Positions 42,582 through 53,332 of a stretch of 55,869 nucleotides of DNA are shown here, piece by piece; the stretch's first letter is position 1, and each line of letters starts with the position of its first letter. The stretch spans positions 1-55,869 of the forward strand of contig NZ_MLGE02000017.1 of assembly GCF_001792775.2 (NCBI RefSeq), written 5' to 3'. Position numbers and translations under genes: made by a program. The notes below the pieces were generated by a model. It saw nothing but the letters and a program-made list of their open reading frames with translations, searched no databases and was not told the DNA's origin. The stretch is from Staphylococcus pseudintermedius (GTDB taxonomy: Bacteria > Bacillota > Bacilli > Staphylococcales > Staphylococcaceae).

Positions 42582-43085
42582 ATGTATATGTACAAAAATA
42601 TTTTAATTGCTGTTGATGGTTCTCATGAAGCGGAATGGGCATTTAACAAAGCGGTTGCAGTTGCAAAACGTAATAATGCCAAACTGATTATCGTGAATGT
42701 CATCGATTCAAGAACTTACACATCTTTTGAAGTTTATGATTCACACTTCACTGAAAAGTCTAAATCATTTGCAGAAAAATTATTGGATGGCTACCGTCAA
42801 GTGGCACAAGATGAAGGCATTCAAAATGTGGAAACGCGCTTAGAATTTGGATCACCTAAATCAGTTCTTCCAAAATTAGCAAGTGATGAAAATTCAGATG
42901 TTGACCTTGTGATGTGTGGTACTTCAGGCCTTAACGCGGTAGAACGTTTTATCGTAGGTTCGGTATCTGAAGCCATTGTACGTCATTCAGCATGTGATGT
43001 ATTAGTTGTACGTACTGAGCAAATTCCAGAAAACTTCGAACCAAAAGTAGCAACAGACGAACTATTAAAAGATTTCAGCATTTAA
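42582..43085 (+). CDS. Universal stress protein UspA family, ATP-binding type
   Basis: 167 residues, starting MYMYKNILIAVDGSHEAEWAF. The full nucleotide motif G-x2-G-x9-G-S is present (CGTSGLNAVERFIVGSVSEA), so ATP binding is expected. AAGGGG lies 8 bases before the ATG, and a TATAAT lies near 42547. It is the second UspA in 5 kb, and the first lacks the motif. Confidence 0.9.
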   Translation: MYMYKNILIAVDGSHEAEWAFNKAVAVAKRNNAKLIIVNVIDSRTYTSFEVYDSHFTEKSKSFAEKLLDGYRQVAQDEGIQNVETRLEFGSPKSVLPKLASDENSDVDLVMCGTSGLNAVERFIVGSVSEAIVRHSACDVLVVRTEQIPENFEPKVATDELLKDFSI

Positions 43086-43159
43086 TTAAACCCTATAGCA
43101 AACATTTGAATGGATATGGGACATCAATTTTAGTCTCCTATTCACAACAATCATCAAGG

Positions 43160-43208
43160 CATGAAGTAGTTAGATGCTAAAACACATCATGTAACTTCTT
43201 ACTTCATG
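43160..43208 (+). repeat. Inverted repeat after second uspA
   Basis: CATGAAGTA (43160-43168) and TACTTCATG (43200-43208) form a hairpin with a 31-base loop, just before the terminator. Confidence 0.5.
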
Positions 43209-43214
43209 GCTAAT

Positions 43215-43252
43215 AAAGAGGCTTGGAAATTCGTTTTCCTCGTCTCTTTTTT
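43215..43252 (+). terminator. Terminator of second uspA
   Basis: AAGAG..GGAAA pairs with TTTCC..CTCTT, followed by TTTTTT on the plus strand. Confidence 0.75.
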
Positions 43253-43283
43253 AATGCCTTTCCCCTTTCTTTACAAAAAATAA

Positions 43284-43322
43284 AACAGTACAAGCCGTGA
43301 AAATATCACAACTCATACTGTT
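43284..43322 (-). terminator. ackA terminator
   Basis: AACAGTA/TACTGTT with an extended inner stem (GTGA/TCAC), followed by TTATTTTTTG on the minus strand, 22 bases after the ackA stop. Confidence 0.85.
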
Positions 43323-43344
43323 ATTATCATACGCTATTTCAAAA

Positions 43345-44547
43345 TTAACCTTCTAACTCACCGAAAGTCATCACGTCGCGTGCAATCATCACTTCTTCAT
43401 TTGTAGGGATGACTAATACTTTTACAGGTGAATGTGGGTAGTTGAGCTCAGCTTCTTTACCACGTAATCCTTCATTTTTACGTGGATCCCAATAAACGCC
43501 CATAAATTCCAAACCTTCTAATACACGCGCACGCACTGCATCTGAGTTTTCACCTACACCGGCAGTAAAGATGATCACATCGACGCCATGCATACGTGTT
43601 GCATATGAACCCATGTATTTATGGATGCGTGATGCAAATACTTCTAACGCTAACTCTGCACGTTCTTCTCCATTTTTCGCATCGTCTTCGATATCACGTA
43701 AATCTGAAGACGTTCCAGTGATACCTAATAAACCTGATTCTTTGTTTAAAATATTAAGTACTTCATCAGCCGTTTTACCTGTTTTCTCCATCAAGAATGG
43801 AATTAATGCAGGGTCAATATTACCTGAACGTGTACCCATTGTCACACCTGCTAATGGTGTAAAGCCCATTGACGTGTCGATTGATTTACCGCCATCGATT
43901 GCAGCAATTGAAGCACCGTTACCAATATGACATGAAATAATACGTAATTCCTCAATAGGTTTACCTAACATTTCAGCTGCACGTTGTGATACATATTTAT
44001 GGCTTGTACCGTGGAAACCATATTTACGAATACCATATTTTTTATAGTAGTCATAAGGTAAGCTATATAAATATGCTGATTCAGGCATTGTTTGGTGGAA
44101 TGATGTATCAAATATAGCCACATGAGGAATTTCAGGAAGCAATTTTCTAAATGCTTGAATTCCCATTAAGTTTGCTGGGTTGTGAAGTGGTGCTAAGTCT
44201 GTTAATTTTTCAATGTCTTTAATCACATCATCTGTCACTAAAACAGACTCAGGGAATAATTCGCCACCATGTACAACACGATGACCTGTACCATCGATTT
44301 CGTTAATGTCATTAATCACGCCGTGTTTTTGTAAACTCTCTAACATCATGTTTACCGCTTGTTCGTGATCTTTAATATCTTGTACTTCTTTGATTTTTTC
44401 ACCATTCACTTCAATTGTGAAAATCGAATCCTTTAATCCAATACGCTCAACTAACCCTTTAGTGATTAATTTTTCTTCTGGCATTTCGATTAATTGAAAT
44501 TTCAATGATGAACTACCAGCGTTAATCGCCAAAATTAATTTTGACAT
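43345..44547 (-). CDS. ackA: Acetate kinase
   Basis: 400 residues from the ATG ending at 44547 ([17 protein letters not shown]), 8 bases after GGAGG. Makes ATP and acetate from acetyl phosphate during overflow metabolism. ASKHA-fold motifs: [41 protein letters not shown] and [10 protein letters not shown]. It follows the methyltransferase gene by 78 bases with no terminator, so they are probably co-transcribed. Confidence 0.97.
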   Translation of the reverse strand: MSKLILAINAGSSSLKFQLIEMPEEKLITKGLVERIGLKDSIFTIEVNGEKIKEVQDIKDHEQAVNMMLESLQKHGVINDINEIDGTGHRVVHGGELFPESVLVTDDVIKDIEKLTDLAPLHNPANLMGIQAFRKLLPEIPHVAIFDTSFHQTMPESAYLYSLPYDYYKKYGIRKYGFHGTSHKYVSQRAAEMLGKPIEELRIISCHIGNGASIAAIDGGKSIDTSMGFTPLAGVTMGTRSGNIDPALIPFLMEKTGKTADEVLNILNKESGLLGITGTSSDLRDIEDDAKNGEERAELALEVFASRIHKYMGSYATRMHGVDVIIFTAGVGENSDAVRARVLEGLEFMGVYWDPRKNEGLRGKEAELNYPHSPVKVLVIPTNEEVMIARDVMTFGELEG

Positions 44548-44625
44548 GTCAACGGCCTCCAATATATATATTTTATTCACATCTATTTAACCATTAATAC
44601 AGTTTGATTTCAAGGGTGTAACAGA

Positions 44626-45576
44626 CTAATTTTTAGGTTGATTTTGTGACAACCAAGTTTTAAGTTCAGATAAAAATTGTTGGAAGTTTTGTGGGTTTTT
44701 AAAATCTGGAATATTAGCGAGCAAAACTTCTACAGGCTTCGTCACATTGTGTTCTTTACGTTGCAAAATGAGGATCGATTTTTGTGCACGTTCACTTTTA
44801 AATAATGTTTTCGGCAAGTTTAGGAAAGCTTGCATTTCTGTTTCTGTAGCAATAAAATTTTCCAACTGTTTTACATAGTCGCCCTCGAACAGTTGACTTG
44901 GTACAACGAGGAAAGCGTACCCTGATGGCTTCACCGCTTCAATTGCTTGTTCGATAAATAAGTGGTGTGCAAAACTGTGCCCCTCATCAAAACCTAACTG
45001 TAGTTGTTCGCTACGCGCGTCATTCGGGTAATACCCAATCGGCAAATCACCAATGACAACATCCGCACCATCAAAGGGTAACGGCATAATAGCATCTTGA
45101 GGATACACATCAAACGGAATTTCTAAAAAGTTCGCAAGGTGTACACTCACTCTAGAAAGTACTGGGTCAACCTCAACTAAATGGTGCATGATAGTGAAGT
45201 CTGTCATCACTTCATGAACGGTAGCGCTTAAATGGCCTGTACCGCTGCCTAAATCGGCAATATGCAGTTCTTTGGTGCCTTCTTTAAATTGCGACACTAA
45301 AAACCCTAAAATAAGTCCAATAGAATCGGGAGTAATTTGATGATTAGCTTGAACTTCCTCTTTTTGCAGTTGATTCAAATACGCAAATTGAAATGCTTTT
45401 CTTCTATCTTGAAGTGTAGCTTGTTCTAATATATCACGTTCAGAGGTATAAAGTTGTTCCATTGCCAAGCCTAAGTTTTCAATAAAGCTTTGACCATTTT
45501 CTTCATTTAAATTTTGTGTTCTTTCATCGAGTTGATGGAACAATGTCTCCATAATAGAGGTGCTTTCTGTCATCAT
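44626..45576 (-). CDS. Class I SAM-dependent methyltransferase (YtxK-like, N6-adenine type)
   Basis: 316 residues. The SAM-binding motif I is IADLGSGTGHLSATV. The catalytic NPPF-like motif reads DLPIGYYPND, and FLVVPSQLFEG follows, as in the YtxK branch of N6-adenine methylases. It lacks a restriction partner or specificity subunit nearby, so its target (DNA or other) is open. AAAGGA is 6 bases before the ATG; a second ATG follows at once. It lies in tandem with ackA, a pairing conserved in Bacillus and staphylococci. A possible leader RNA precedes it. Confidence 0.82.
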   Translation of the reverse strand: MMTESTSIMETLFHQLDERTQNLNEENGQSFIENLGLAMEQLYTSERDILEQATLQDRRKAFQFAYLNQLQKEEVQANHQITPDSIGLILGFLVSQFKEGTKELHIADLGSGTGHLSATVHEVMTDFTIMHHLVEVDPVLSRVSVHLANFLEIPFDVYPQDAIMPLPFDGADVVIGDLPIGYYPNDARSEQLQLGFDEGHSFAHHLFIEQAIEAVKPSGYAFLVVPSQLFEGDYVKQLENFIATETEMQAFLNLPKTLFKSERAQKSILILQRKEHNVTKPVEVLLANIPDFKNPQNFQQFLSELKTWLSQNQPKN

Positions 45577-45597
45577 TCATCATCCTTTCATAAAAAT

Positions 45598-45651
45598 AAG
45601 GGAGCATTTCAGAAGTACACACTAAAAAATGTGGCTTCTGAATCTCCCTTT
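45598..45651 (-). terminator. Terminator between tpx and methyltransferase
   Basis: AAGGGAG/CTCCCTT and CAGAAG/CTTCTG arms form a long interrupted stem, followed by ATTTTTATG on the minus strand. It ends tpx or acts as an attenuator for the next gene. Confidence 0.8.
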
Positions 45652-45660
45652 GTTCATTTC

Positions 45661-45742
45661 ATCAGCATTCATTGATTGAACGACATGTCAACAGAGATAG
45701 GGTATGTCAGAAAAACCATACTTAAAGTAGGTTGATGCTGAT
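45661..45742 (-). other. Possible structured RNA before the methyltransferase-ackA unit
   Basis: ATCAGCAT (45735-45742 on the minus strand) pairs with ATGCTGAT (45661-45668) to close 66 bases. Inside are GTATG/CATAC and TTGA/TCAA hairpins, giving a junction-like fold. The terminator lies 10 bases downstream. The arrangement resembles an aptamer plus terminator, but no known class was recognised. Confidence 0.35.
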
Positions 45743-45780
45743 ACAGCGAATCTCCACTCAACTTGGTCATTCACCCTCAA

Positions 45781-46275
45781 TTAAATGTTGCGATAAGCTT
45801 CAAGTGCTGCTTCAAAGTTAGGGAAATCCGTACCCTCTGCTACAATCTCTTTATATACGACTTTATTATTTTCGTCTAATACAAATACTGAACGTGCTAA
45901 TAATTGTAAACCGTCCATCATCACGCCGTAGTTTTGACCAAATGAACGACTTTGATAATCACTTAATGTAATCACGTTGTCTAATCCACTTGACGCACAC
46001 CATCTTTGTTGCGCAAATGGTAAGTCCATAGAAATCGTTAATACGTACCCATCTTCAGTACTTGCTTCTTCATTGAACTTACGTGTTTGTTGATCACATA
46101 CCCCTGTGTCAAGAGAAGGAACAACGTTGACTAATTTTTTCTTGCCTTCATATGTTGCCAGTGTCACAGGCTGTAAATTATTGTCTACTACTGTGAAGTC
46201 TGGAGCTTGGTCCCCAATGTTAACCTCTTGACCTAATAATTCAACAGGGTTTTGTTTAAATGTAATTTGTGCCAT
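45781..46275 (-). CDS. tpx: Thiol peroxidase (atypical 2-Cys peroxiredoxin)
   Basis: 164 residues from the ATG ending at 46275 ([10 protein letters not shown]), after GGAGGTACTATTG. It reduces peroxides with thioredoxin. The peroxidatic Cys60 lies in VPSLDTGVC with Thr57. The resolving Cys93 is in RWCASS, so both are present. It is 64 bases downstream of the RDD gene and has a terminator after it. Confidence 0.96.
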   Translation of the reverse strand: MAQITFKQNPVELLGQEVNIGDQAPDFTVVDNNLQPVTLATYEGKKKLVNVVPSLDTGVCDQQTRKFNEEASTEDGYVLTISMDLPFAQQRWCASSGLDNVITLSDYQSRSFGQNYGVMMDGLQLLARSVFVLDENNKVVYKEIVAEGTDFPNFEAALEAYRNI

Positions 46276-46338
46276 CAATAGTACCTCCATTAAATAGATT
46301 ACTTCCCTATTATATCGTGTTAATCAGTCGTTATCACG

Positions 46339-46923
46339 TCATATACCTTCAGTTTCTTTAATATAATGAAGGTATTTATTTTTAACGACGACTGTATCCG
46401 CAAAGTAATCATGCACACCGATATGTTTAGGCGTGAACAGTACAGCTAAGTATGGCAAGCCGAAAAAAACATTTGAAATGATACGGCCAATCCATTCTCT
46501 CATTAAAACATCTGACCAGTTCAATCGCGTTAACTTCCGGTGATACACTTTAATGCCGACAATCATTTTACCAACTGTTTGTTGAAAGTATTTCGTCATC
46601 AATACAAAGTAACTAAAATAAATAAGTACATCAAGCATATGACCTAAGCTGAATTTATCAATCCACAATTTCCAACTATCGATACCTGTCAGTCCATAAA
46701 TAGGGTTTAAAACAATTTGTGTCACACCCCATAAGATTGCAAGGTCAATGATATAACTTAAAAACCGTCTGCCAAAACCTGCATAGAAAAACGCATCCAG
46801 TTCATATCGATGTTTTTCAATCGTTTGTGTCGCAAGTCCATCTGCCCGATGACTATTCATTGGACGTGACATCTCAGGGCGGGGTTGAGACGGATTATAG
46901 TTAAACTCATTTGAATGTTGCAT
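46339..46923 (-). CDS. RDD family membrane protein
   Basis: 194 residues from the ATG ending at 46923, 6 bases after AGGTG; an upstream GTG overlaps that site. Three or four hydrophobic segments. The RDD hallmark Arg is in FGRRFLSYIIDLAILWG, and the aspartates follow. The N-terminal 50 residues are hydrophilic. The function of RDD proteins is largely unknown; some affect ion or Na+ transport. It begins next to the sppA stop, so the two form an operon. Confidence 0.85.
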   Translation of the reverse strand: MQHSNEFNYNPSQPRPEMSRPMNSHRADGLATQTIEKHRYELDAFFYAGFGRRFLSYIIDLAILWGVTQIVLNPIYGLTGIDSWKLWIDKFSLGHMLDVLIYFSYFVLMTKYFQQTVGKMIVGIKVYHRKLTRLNWSDVLMREWIGRIISNVFFGLPYLAVLFTPKHIGVHDYFADTVVVKNKYLHYIKETEGI

Positions 46924-46932
46924 CTCAATCAC

Positions 46933-47925
46933 CTACCCTTCATATTTGTACATTGGTCGTGTTTGTGATTCATTATTAATAATGGATTTCACATCTTTCA
47001 ACTCTGCACGCAATCCATTTATGAATGATTTCATGCCTAAAAAGCTCGTTAAATTACTTTCTTCAGGGTCGAACGTAATAATTTCTGGGTTCTCAACTTT
47101 AATCGCTTTCATCAAGTCTTTTAAAGTCTTATCTTTATAACCGATAGCGTCAATCAAACCATTACTTTTCGCTTGTTGTGCACTATAAATACGTCCATCT
47201 GCCAATTCACGCACTTTTGATTCGGACATTTGACGTCCCTCTTTAACCACATTGACAAATTGATCAAAACTATCTTTATTAATAGACTGTAAAATCTCTC
47301 TTTCTTCATCTGTCATTTTACGAGAACTACTTAAAATATCTTTATGTGCACCTGATTTGATTGTGTTTGTTCTAATGCCTAAGTTGTCCAAAAGCTCTGA
47401 ATAATCTTTTGACTCAGAAATGACACCAATTGAACCTGTTAAAGATTGAGGACCCGCATAAATTTTATCGGCTGGTGCTGAAATGTAGTAGCCTCCAGAT
47501 GCCGCTAAATTTTCCATTTGGACAAAAATCTTTTTACCTGAATCTTTCACTTCTTTTATTTTTTGATAAAATTCATCACTTTCATATGTACCGCCACCCG
47601 GACTATTAACGCTGAGTAACACACCTTTGATAGAATCATCATTTTTAATCGTTTCGAGTTGTTTTAAAGCCGCTTGATGATTATAACCTGCGCCACCACC
47701 GAACAGCCCACCGCTCGCACCTGTATCGATAATTTCACCTTCAACGACAATTTCTGCAATTTTCTTATTACTATCGCCTTCTTCAAGTACAGTACTTGTC
47801 GCTTCCTTATTAATGTTAAAATCCCCACTCATAAGAGAGGATACAACTGTTGTCATGGCACTCATTAAAATACCGCCCAGTACGATGACACTTGCTAATA
47901 TAATCGCTATGATCCTTTTTGACAT
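46933..47925 (-). CDS. sppA: Signal peptide peptidase SppA
   Basis: 330 residues from the ATG ending at 47925, after AAGGAAGTTGATT; a TTG two codons upstream is too close to that site. Membrane-anchored S49 serine protease that clears leftover signal peptides. There is one N-terminal TM segment (IIAIILASVIVLGGILM). The catalytic Ser is in SLTGSIGV and the Lys is in IKSGAHKD. ENLAASGGYYIS and NSPGGGTYES are also conserved. The adjacent RDD gene follows directly. Confidence 0.93.
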   Translation of the reverse strand: MSKRIIAIILASVIVLGGILMSAMTTVVSSLMSGDFNINKEATSTVLEEGDSNKKIAEIVVEGEIIDTGASGGLFGGGAGYNHQAALKQLETIKNDDSIKGVLLSVNSPGGGTYESDEFYQKIKEVKDSGKKIFVQMENLAASGGYYISAPADKIYAGPQSLTGSIGVISESKDYSELLDNLGIRTNTIKSGAHKDILSSSRKMTDEEREILQSINKDSFDQFVNVVKEGRQMSESKVRELADGRIYSAQQAKSNGLIDAIGYKDKTLKDLMKAIKVENPEIITFDPEESNLTSFLGMKSFINGLRAELKDVKSIINNESQTRPMYKYEG

Positions 47926-48082
47926 AATCAACTTCCTTTCAAATGTTTTTCAAATTTATCATAACAAAAAAATATAGTCTTTAGGTCAAATAACTGTAAG
48001 AAATCATTTGAAATTTAAAATTGAACGTAAATCAATAGTTTTTGAAGGACATGCATCTCAATCATGCACAATCTCTTCCTTG

Positions 48083-48856
48083 TTAATGCGTTGAGATGTA
48101 ATCCCAGACATTTTTTAAAATAAGGACGACAGTGACGATAACAAATAAGATTCTGACATAACTGACTCCTTTTTTTAGTGCAAATATCGCGCCAACATAA
48201 GACCCCGCAATCATACTGACACCCATGCTTAACCCATAAACATAATCGACACGGCCTAAATAAATAAACAACAGTAACGCACCTAAGTTTGAGGCAAAAT
48301 TCAACACTTTCGCATTACCCGCAGCACTTAAAAAATCAAAGCCTAATAATAAAAAGACGAAGAGTAAAAATGATCCTGTTCCGCCACCAAGAAAGCCATC
48401 ATAAAAGCCGATGACCACAATAAGGCACGTAAACAAAATCATTTTATATAAAGGTAGCGTAGTATATGTACGGATACTGCCCCAATCTTTTTTCAATAAC
48501 GTATAAACGAGAACCATTGACAAAATGACAATCACAATTGGCTTTAAAAGTTCAGCAGGTAAATAAACTGCTACGATTGCACCTAAAATCGAGGTGATAA
48601 AGGATAAAGGGAACAGTTTAGCAACAATAGCGAGATCCACTTTACCCGAGCGAATAAAACGAATCGCACTCGTCAATGATCCGAATGCACTCGCTAATTT
48701 ATTCGTCCCTAATGCAACAGCGGGTGGCATACCAATGGCAAGTAATGCGGGGATCGATATTAAACCGCCTCCACCGACTACAGCATCGATAAATGCAGCT
48801 AAAAAGCCTAAACTAATGATTATTAAAATCAGTGTCCCATCCCATTCTAAAATCAT
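48083..48856 (-). CDS. TauE/SafE (TSUP) family membrane transporter
   Basis: 257 residues with about eight TM helices. The family start FLAAFIDAVVGGGGLISIPALLAIGMPP and the second-half repeat GFYDGFLGGGTGSFLLF are plain. Members move sulfite, sulfonates or related anions. The substrate is not known here. It follows thiI by 15 bases, so it may belong to the cysteine desulfurase-thiI unit, in keeping with a sulfur link. Confidence 0.88.
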   Translation of the reverse strand: MILEWDGTLILIIISLGFLAAFIDAVVGGGGLISIPALLAIGMPPAVALGTNKLASAFGSLTSAIRFIRSGKVDLAIVAKLFPLSFITSILGAIVAVYLPAELLKPIVIVILSMVLVYTLLKKDWGSIRTYTTLPLYKMILFTCLIVVIGFYDGFLGGGTGSFLLFVFLLLGFDFLSAAGNAKVLNFASNLGALLLFIYLGRVDYVYGLSMGVSMIAGSYVGAIFALKKGVSYVRILFVIVTVVLILKNVWDYISTH

Positions 48857-48871
48857 TGTTTATCCCCCTTT

Positions 48872-50092
48872 TTAGAACAAGTCATCATCCCATGTGTTTT
48901 GCTCATCTTGATGGGTTTGGTAGTTTTTATCGATCACAATGGTTTCAATATTACCTACCGCTCTATCAATCATTTCTTCAAAATCAAAACCAGATTCATA
49001 TTGTAATACTTTTTCAAATTGCGGCTCTGTCACTGGATTTTTCGGTGTGAAAATCGTACAACAATCTTCATAAGGTTGAATAGACGTTTCAAATGTGCCA
49101 ATATCCTTTGCCTTTTGCACGATTTCTTCTTTATCTAATGACAATAACGGACGTAAAATTGGCGTGTTCGTGACCGCATTAATTGCATACATACTTTTCA
49201 ATGTTTGGCTAGCGACTTGTCCTAAGTTTTCACCATTTACAATCGCGTCAGCTCCAATTTGATACACGACTTTATCGGCGATTCTTAACATCATGCGGCG
49301 TGTTGACGTCATCGTGTAACGTTCATGAACGACTTTATGAATTTGTTTTTGGACTTCTGTAAAAGGCACAATGTGTAAACGAATTGAACCGACTCTCTCC
49401 GCCATAATTCGCGTCAATTCAATCACTTTTTCTTTCGCTTTTTCACTTGTAAATGGCGGACTATGGAAATGAATCGCTTCAATCGTTACACCACGGCGCA
49501 TCACTTCCATCCCTGCAACCGGTGAATCAATACCGCCTGATAACATTAACAGCGTCTTTCCTCCTGTTCCGACTGGCAAACCACCAATCGCTGGAATAAT
49601 GCGGTCATACATATAAATCGCATCTAGACGGACTTCCACTTTGATTTCATGGTCAGGTTGGCGAACATCCACATGGAGTGATGTATTACTTTTAAGCACT
49701 TCACCACCGACCATACGTTGGATTGCAAATGTTTCATATTCAAAATTTTTGTCAGAGCGTTTCACTTCAATTTTGAAACTATCTCCCGCTTCATAATTTT
49801 GAGCGAATAATCGTGCGTGTTCATACACCGCATCCATCGACTTTTCCAACTTTAAAACTGGGCTGATTGAATGTACACCGAACACTTTCGATATACGTGT
49901 CATCATTTCTTCAATGTCAGCTTCTGGTTCTAATTGAATATACATGCGATCACGATTCGCTTTCACTTCATACCCTTTTAATGGCATGAGTGCACGTTTT
50001 ACATTGGAACGCAACTGACTGACAAATGTTTTACGATTCCCCCCCTTTAATGTTAATTCTCCATAACGAACTAATATATGGTCATAAATCAT
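48872..50092 (-). CDS. thiI: tRNA 4-thiouridine synthetase ThiI
   Basis: 406 residues. Sulfurates uridine 8 in tRNA and can serve thiamine synthesis. The N-terminal ferredoxin-like/THUMP domain spans about 1-165. The PP-loop ATPase motif is [18 protein letters not shown]. The C-terminal rhodanese domain of the E. coli protein is missing, as in Bacillus; sulfur then comes from a dedicated desulfurase, which is the overlapping upstream gene. Confidence 0.95.
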   Translation of the reverse strand: MIYDHILVRYGELTLKGGNRKTFVSQLRSNVKRALMPLKGYEVKANRDRMYIQLEPEADIEEMMTRISKVFGVHSISPVLKLEKSMDAVYEHARLFAQNYEAGDSFKIEVKRSDKNFEYETFAIQRMVGGEVLKSNTSLHVDVRQPDHEIKVEVRLDAIYMYDRIIPAIGGLPVGTGGKTLLMLSGGIDSPVAGMEVMRRGVTIEAIHFHSPPFTSEKAKEKVIELTRIMAERVGSIRLHIVPFTEVQKQIHKVVHERYTMTSTRRMMLRIADKVVYQIGADAIVNGENLGQVASQTLKSMYAINAVTNTPILRPLLSLDKEEIVQKAKDIGTFETSIQPYEDCCTIFTPKNPVTEPQFEKVLQYESGFDFEEMIDRAVGNIETIVIDKNYQTHQDEQNTWDDDLF

Positions 50093-51225
50093 TTTTCTAA
50101 CAACTCCTCAATTTCTCTATATACTTGGTGAAACGCCACTTTAAACGTTTCAATATCTTGCATGGTCGTATGTCTATCAAATGACAAACGGATACTTCCT
50201 AAAATACGCGACACTGAAATGTTCATCGCTTTTAATACTTCATTGACATTCGAATGTTTGGACGAACATGCACTTGTCGTCGAAATCATAATCCCTTGCT
50301 TCGAAAAGGCATTGACTAATACTTCTCCTCGTACACCTGGAAATGCCAAATTTAAAATATGCGGTGATGCATCAACCGGTGAATTAATGACGACACCAGG
50401 ATAATCTTGAATCATCTCACGCAATGCAGTGGTAAATGTCGACAACGTTTGTATTAAGGACTCACGTTGATCTTCCGCCAGTCGAATGGCTTTCGCTAAT
50501 GCCACATCACTTGCGACATTGACCGTCCCACTACGCAAACCAAATTCTTGACCGCCACCTTGAATAATTGGATAAATTTGATGTAAGTTTTTTAAAATGA
50601 GTAAACCTTGACCTTTTAAACCATTAAACTTGTGACCACTCAACGATAAACTGTCAATCCCTGTCATTTGAATCGGCCATTTACCAAGTGCTTGTACCGC
50701 ATCAACATGAAAATGTACTTTCGGATAAGGCTTTAAGCTTTTAACAATCTCTTCAATAGGTTGCATTTGTCCCATAATATTATTCACTTGCATGCACGTC
50801 ACTAAAATCACATCATTGGTTAACAGTGACTTTAAATCATCAATGTCAATGCGCCCCTCAGTTGTCACATTGACGTACTTTAATATAAAACCTTCTCGTT
50901 CAAGTTCTCGCATAACTTCTAATACAGATGGATGTTCAAGTAACGACGTGATGATGGTACGTCCAAAATGCTTTTTCTGATGTGCTGCCCCTTTTAAAGC
51001 CATATTGTTCGACTCTGTTGCCCCGCTTGTAAATATAAGTGTTTCATCGTTTAACTTCAGCGTCGATTTAATTTGGTCTCTCGCATTTTGTAATAAACGC
51101 TCAACTTCTTGCCCTTTTTGATGTGGGCTATTCGGATTATAGAAAAACTTCTCGTTCACTTTCATAAAACTCGATAACACGGATGGATCGGGTTTCGTCG
51201 TCGCTGCGTTATCAAAATATAACAT
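50089..51225 (-). CDS. Cysteine desulfurase (NifS/IscS-like, ThiI partner)
   Basis: 378 residues. PLP enzyme that takes sulfur from cysteine. The PLP-lysine is in [14 protein letters not shown], preceded by the [11 protein letters not shown] aspartate motif. The catalytic Cys is in [10 protein letters not shown]. It overlaps thiI by 4 bases, matching the NifZ-ThiI pair of Bacillus that makes s4U. It starts [13 protein letters not shown]. Confidence 0.93.
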   Translation of the reverse strand: MLYFDNAATTKPDPSVLSSFMKVNEKFFYNPNSPHQKGQEVERLLQNARDQIKSTLKLNDETLIFTSGATESNNMALKGAAHQKKHFGRTIITSLLEHPSVLEVMRELEREGFILKYVNVTTEGRIDIDDLKSLLTNDVILVTCMQVNNIMGQMQPIEEIVKSLKPYPKVHFHVDAVQALGKWPIQMTGIDSLSLSGHKFNGLKGQGLLILKNLHQIYPIIQGGGQEFGLRSGTVNVASDVALAKAIRLAEDQRESLIQTLSTFTTALREMIQDYPGVVINSPVDASPHILNLAFPGVRGEVLVNAFSKQGIMISTTSACSSKHSNVNEVLKAMNISVSRILGSIRLSFDRHTTMQDIETFKVAFHQVYREIEELLEK

Positions 51226-51383
51226 GTGCAGACTTCCTCTCTTTAAATTTCATTTTACATTGTACTACAAGTCTTGGGTCTGATGTCATATCCATTCGAT
51301 ATTTTCTAAATTTTTATCATTCCGGTAAACTTTTCGGATTGAATGGCTTCACTATAGCATTTTCAAATGAACCCCATAAAAAA

Positions 51384-51422
51384 GTGCACCTATCATAGTT
51401 AATGACACTACGATAGATGCAC
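51384..51422 (-). terminator. ezrA terminator
   Basis: GTGCA, CTATC and TAGT arms pair with ACTA, GATAG and TGCAC, followed by TTTTTT on the minus strand, after the ezrA stop. Confidence 0.88.
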
Positions 51423-51449
51423 GTGTTACTTCGCTGTTGCATTCATATA

Positions 51450-53156
51450 TTAAGATTGTTGTTCTAACACTTCTCGTTCAATATGTTGTGCGATACCAGG
51501 CTCAAGTTGTTCGAGCGCTTGTTCTGAAATTTCACTTGAACGCTTGTAGCGGTTGTTTTTAAATAAACGTTCTGCCTCGTTCAAGCTCTTATCTAAATCA
51601 TGATTGTCTTTACGATAACGGTTGCCGTATTGAATGAGACGTTCTGCGTACACCGCATTAATGAGCACATCGTTCGCTTCATCTTCAAATTTGTTCATTT
51701 GAAGCACGACTTTATTAACTTTATCTTTCAATTGTTGCACATTAATTGGTCGCTCACTAAAACGTTTATTGACGTCACGCACTTCATAATCAATTTCATT
51801 TTTCAAAATAATGAAACGTTCTGGCACGCTTGTTAAGTTTGAAGCAAGTAAACGACGATAAATTTCTTCTTTTTTACTTTGGACACGTAAAATATGTTCT
51901 TCTGCCTCTGCTTCATCTTCTCTTAGTGACACGAGATGATTTTGTAGCTTTTCTTGTTTCGTATTAATTACTTCAACATGGTCTTCAATATATTTCAAGT
52001 TATCTTGGACTTCGCTATAACGTACAGATGATTTCGCCATTTCAGATAAAATTTCGTCATACACTGAAATTAAATTTTGAATCTCATTTTCAAATTGACG
52101 CACACTTTGTACATCACTTTCATTGATATAATAATTCTCACGCACGTATTCAATTTCAGTTTGTAACGTGTAATTCATATCTTTGGCATGGAACAAATCA
52201 TTTGTAATACGTTCTTTAGATTCTTCTACAGCATTTTTCGATTTAACTTCATGCTCGATTAAGTCATACATATCATCAAGGCGGTCATTAATTTGAGCCA
52301 ATTTGTCATTCGCTTCATCTAGCTCAAGACGACTGATCATCGGTTCAACAAAGCTAAGCTCTGTCTTTAAGTCTTGTAATGTACTGTCGACTTTCACATG
52401 ATCTAAATCATAACCTTCTACTTTCAAATCACGTACGCCATATTTAATATCTTGAAATTGACCAGGCAGTTCTTTTTGTGCTTCACGCATTAAATCAGGA
52501 ATTTCACTCATATCTTCTTTTAAATAAGCAATATCTTGATCTAACCCTTGAATATGCGTGTGTGCTTCTTGGTAGTTACCTTCAGCTTTTAACGTCTCAT
52601 ACACTTCAAATTCTGGTTCAAAACCTTCAATTTCCTTTTCTAATAAACTTGCTGATTCACCATATTGATGACGATTTGCAAGGACATCGCGCTTCAATTT
52701 ACGGTATTCATTTTTACTTCTTTCATAAATTTCATCGCTCTGTTGATGCATGTCGTATACTTCATCCGCTTGACTAATCAACTCTTGATGTTTCGCTTCG
52801 TACTGGTCCATTAAAGCATGTGCATCATCAATGTCCGTTTGAGCTAATGAAAACTTGAATTTATCTAGATTCATTTCTGCTTCATGGATTTTTTCATCTA
52901 CAGGTGCCAAATAGTTATTTGTTGTGTCCGTCCATGATTGGTTCAATGTATCGTACTGATTTTTTGTTTCACCAGATAAGTGTAACGTTTTCAATTTCTC
53001 CAAACTTTCATCATACGACAATGCATTTAACTTTTCTCTTCTCTCTTCAGCAGATTGAATAATCGACCTTTTGTTTGATCGCATGTAAAATAAAACACCG
53101 ATTGCAATCAAAATAACAATGATAATCGCTAGTATAATATATAATGCCATGTCCAC
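51450..53156 (-). CDS. ezrA: Septation ring formation regulator EzrA
   Basis: 568 residues. Membrane-anchored regulator of FtsZ and divisome scaffold. There is one TM helix near residues 5-25 (short outside part), then a long cytoplasmic array of spectrin-like coiled coils. The conserved C-terminal patch [10 protein letters not shown] matches the QNR region needed at mid-cell. The start is ambiguous: GTG at 53156 is best spaced from AGGAGG, while ATG at 53150 (MALYII) aligns with the usual protein start. It stands alone, divergent from the GAF gene. Confidence 0.95.
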   Translation of the reverse strand: MDMALYIILAIIIVILIAIGVLFYMRSNKRSIIQSAEERREKLNALSYDESLEKLKTLHLSGETKNQYDTLNQSWTDTTNNYLAPVDEKIHEAEMNLDKFKFSLAQTDIDDAHALMDQYEAKHQELISQADEVYDMHQQSDEIYERSKNEYRKLKRDVLANRHQYGESASLLEKEIEGFEPEFEVYETLKAEGNYQEAHTHIQGLDQDIAYLKEDMSEIPDLMREAQKELPGQFQDIKYGVRDLKVEGYDLDHVKVDSTLQDLKTELSFVEPMISRLELDEANDKLAQINDRLDDMYDLIEHEVKSKNAVEESKERITNDLFHAKDMNYTLQTEIEYVRENYYINESDVQSVRQFENEIQNLISVYDEILSEMAKSSVRYSEVQDNLKYIEDHVEVINTKQEKLQNHLVSLREDEAEAEEHILRVQSKKEEIYRRLLASNLTSVPERFIILKNEIDYEVRDVNKRFSERPINVQQLKDKVNKVVLQMNKFEDEANDVLINAVYAERLIQYGNRYRKDNHDLDKSLNEAERLFKNNRYKRSSEISEQALEQLEPGIAQHIEREVLEQQS

Positions 53157-53268
53157 TCGTCTCCTCCTAAATACATAAAACTATTATAACGTAATTTAAG
53201 GATGCATTAAAATAAAATCTTAAAATTAATTGCAGTTTTTTGCAGTTCTATCAAAATATCTCAGAAAA

Positions 53269-53298
53269 TTGCGTCGTATTCAAGAGATAGCTTATAAT
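53269..53298 (+). promoter_or_regulatory. Promoter of GAF-domain gene
   Basis: TTGCGT (53269-53274), 18-base spacer, TATAAT (53293-53298), 34 bases before the start codon. Confidence 0.65.
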
Positions 53299-53332
53299 AT
53301 GGGATAAATTGATAAGAAAGTGAGTGAATTGA

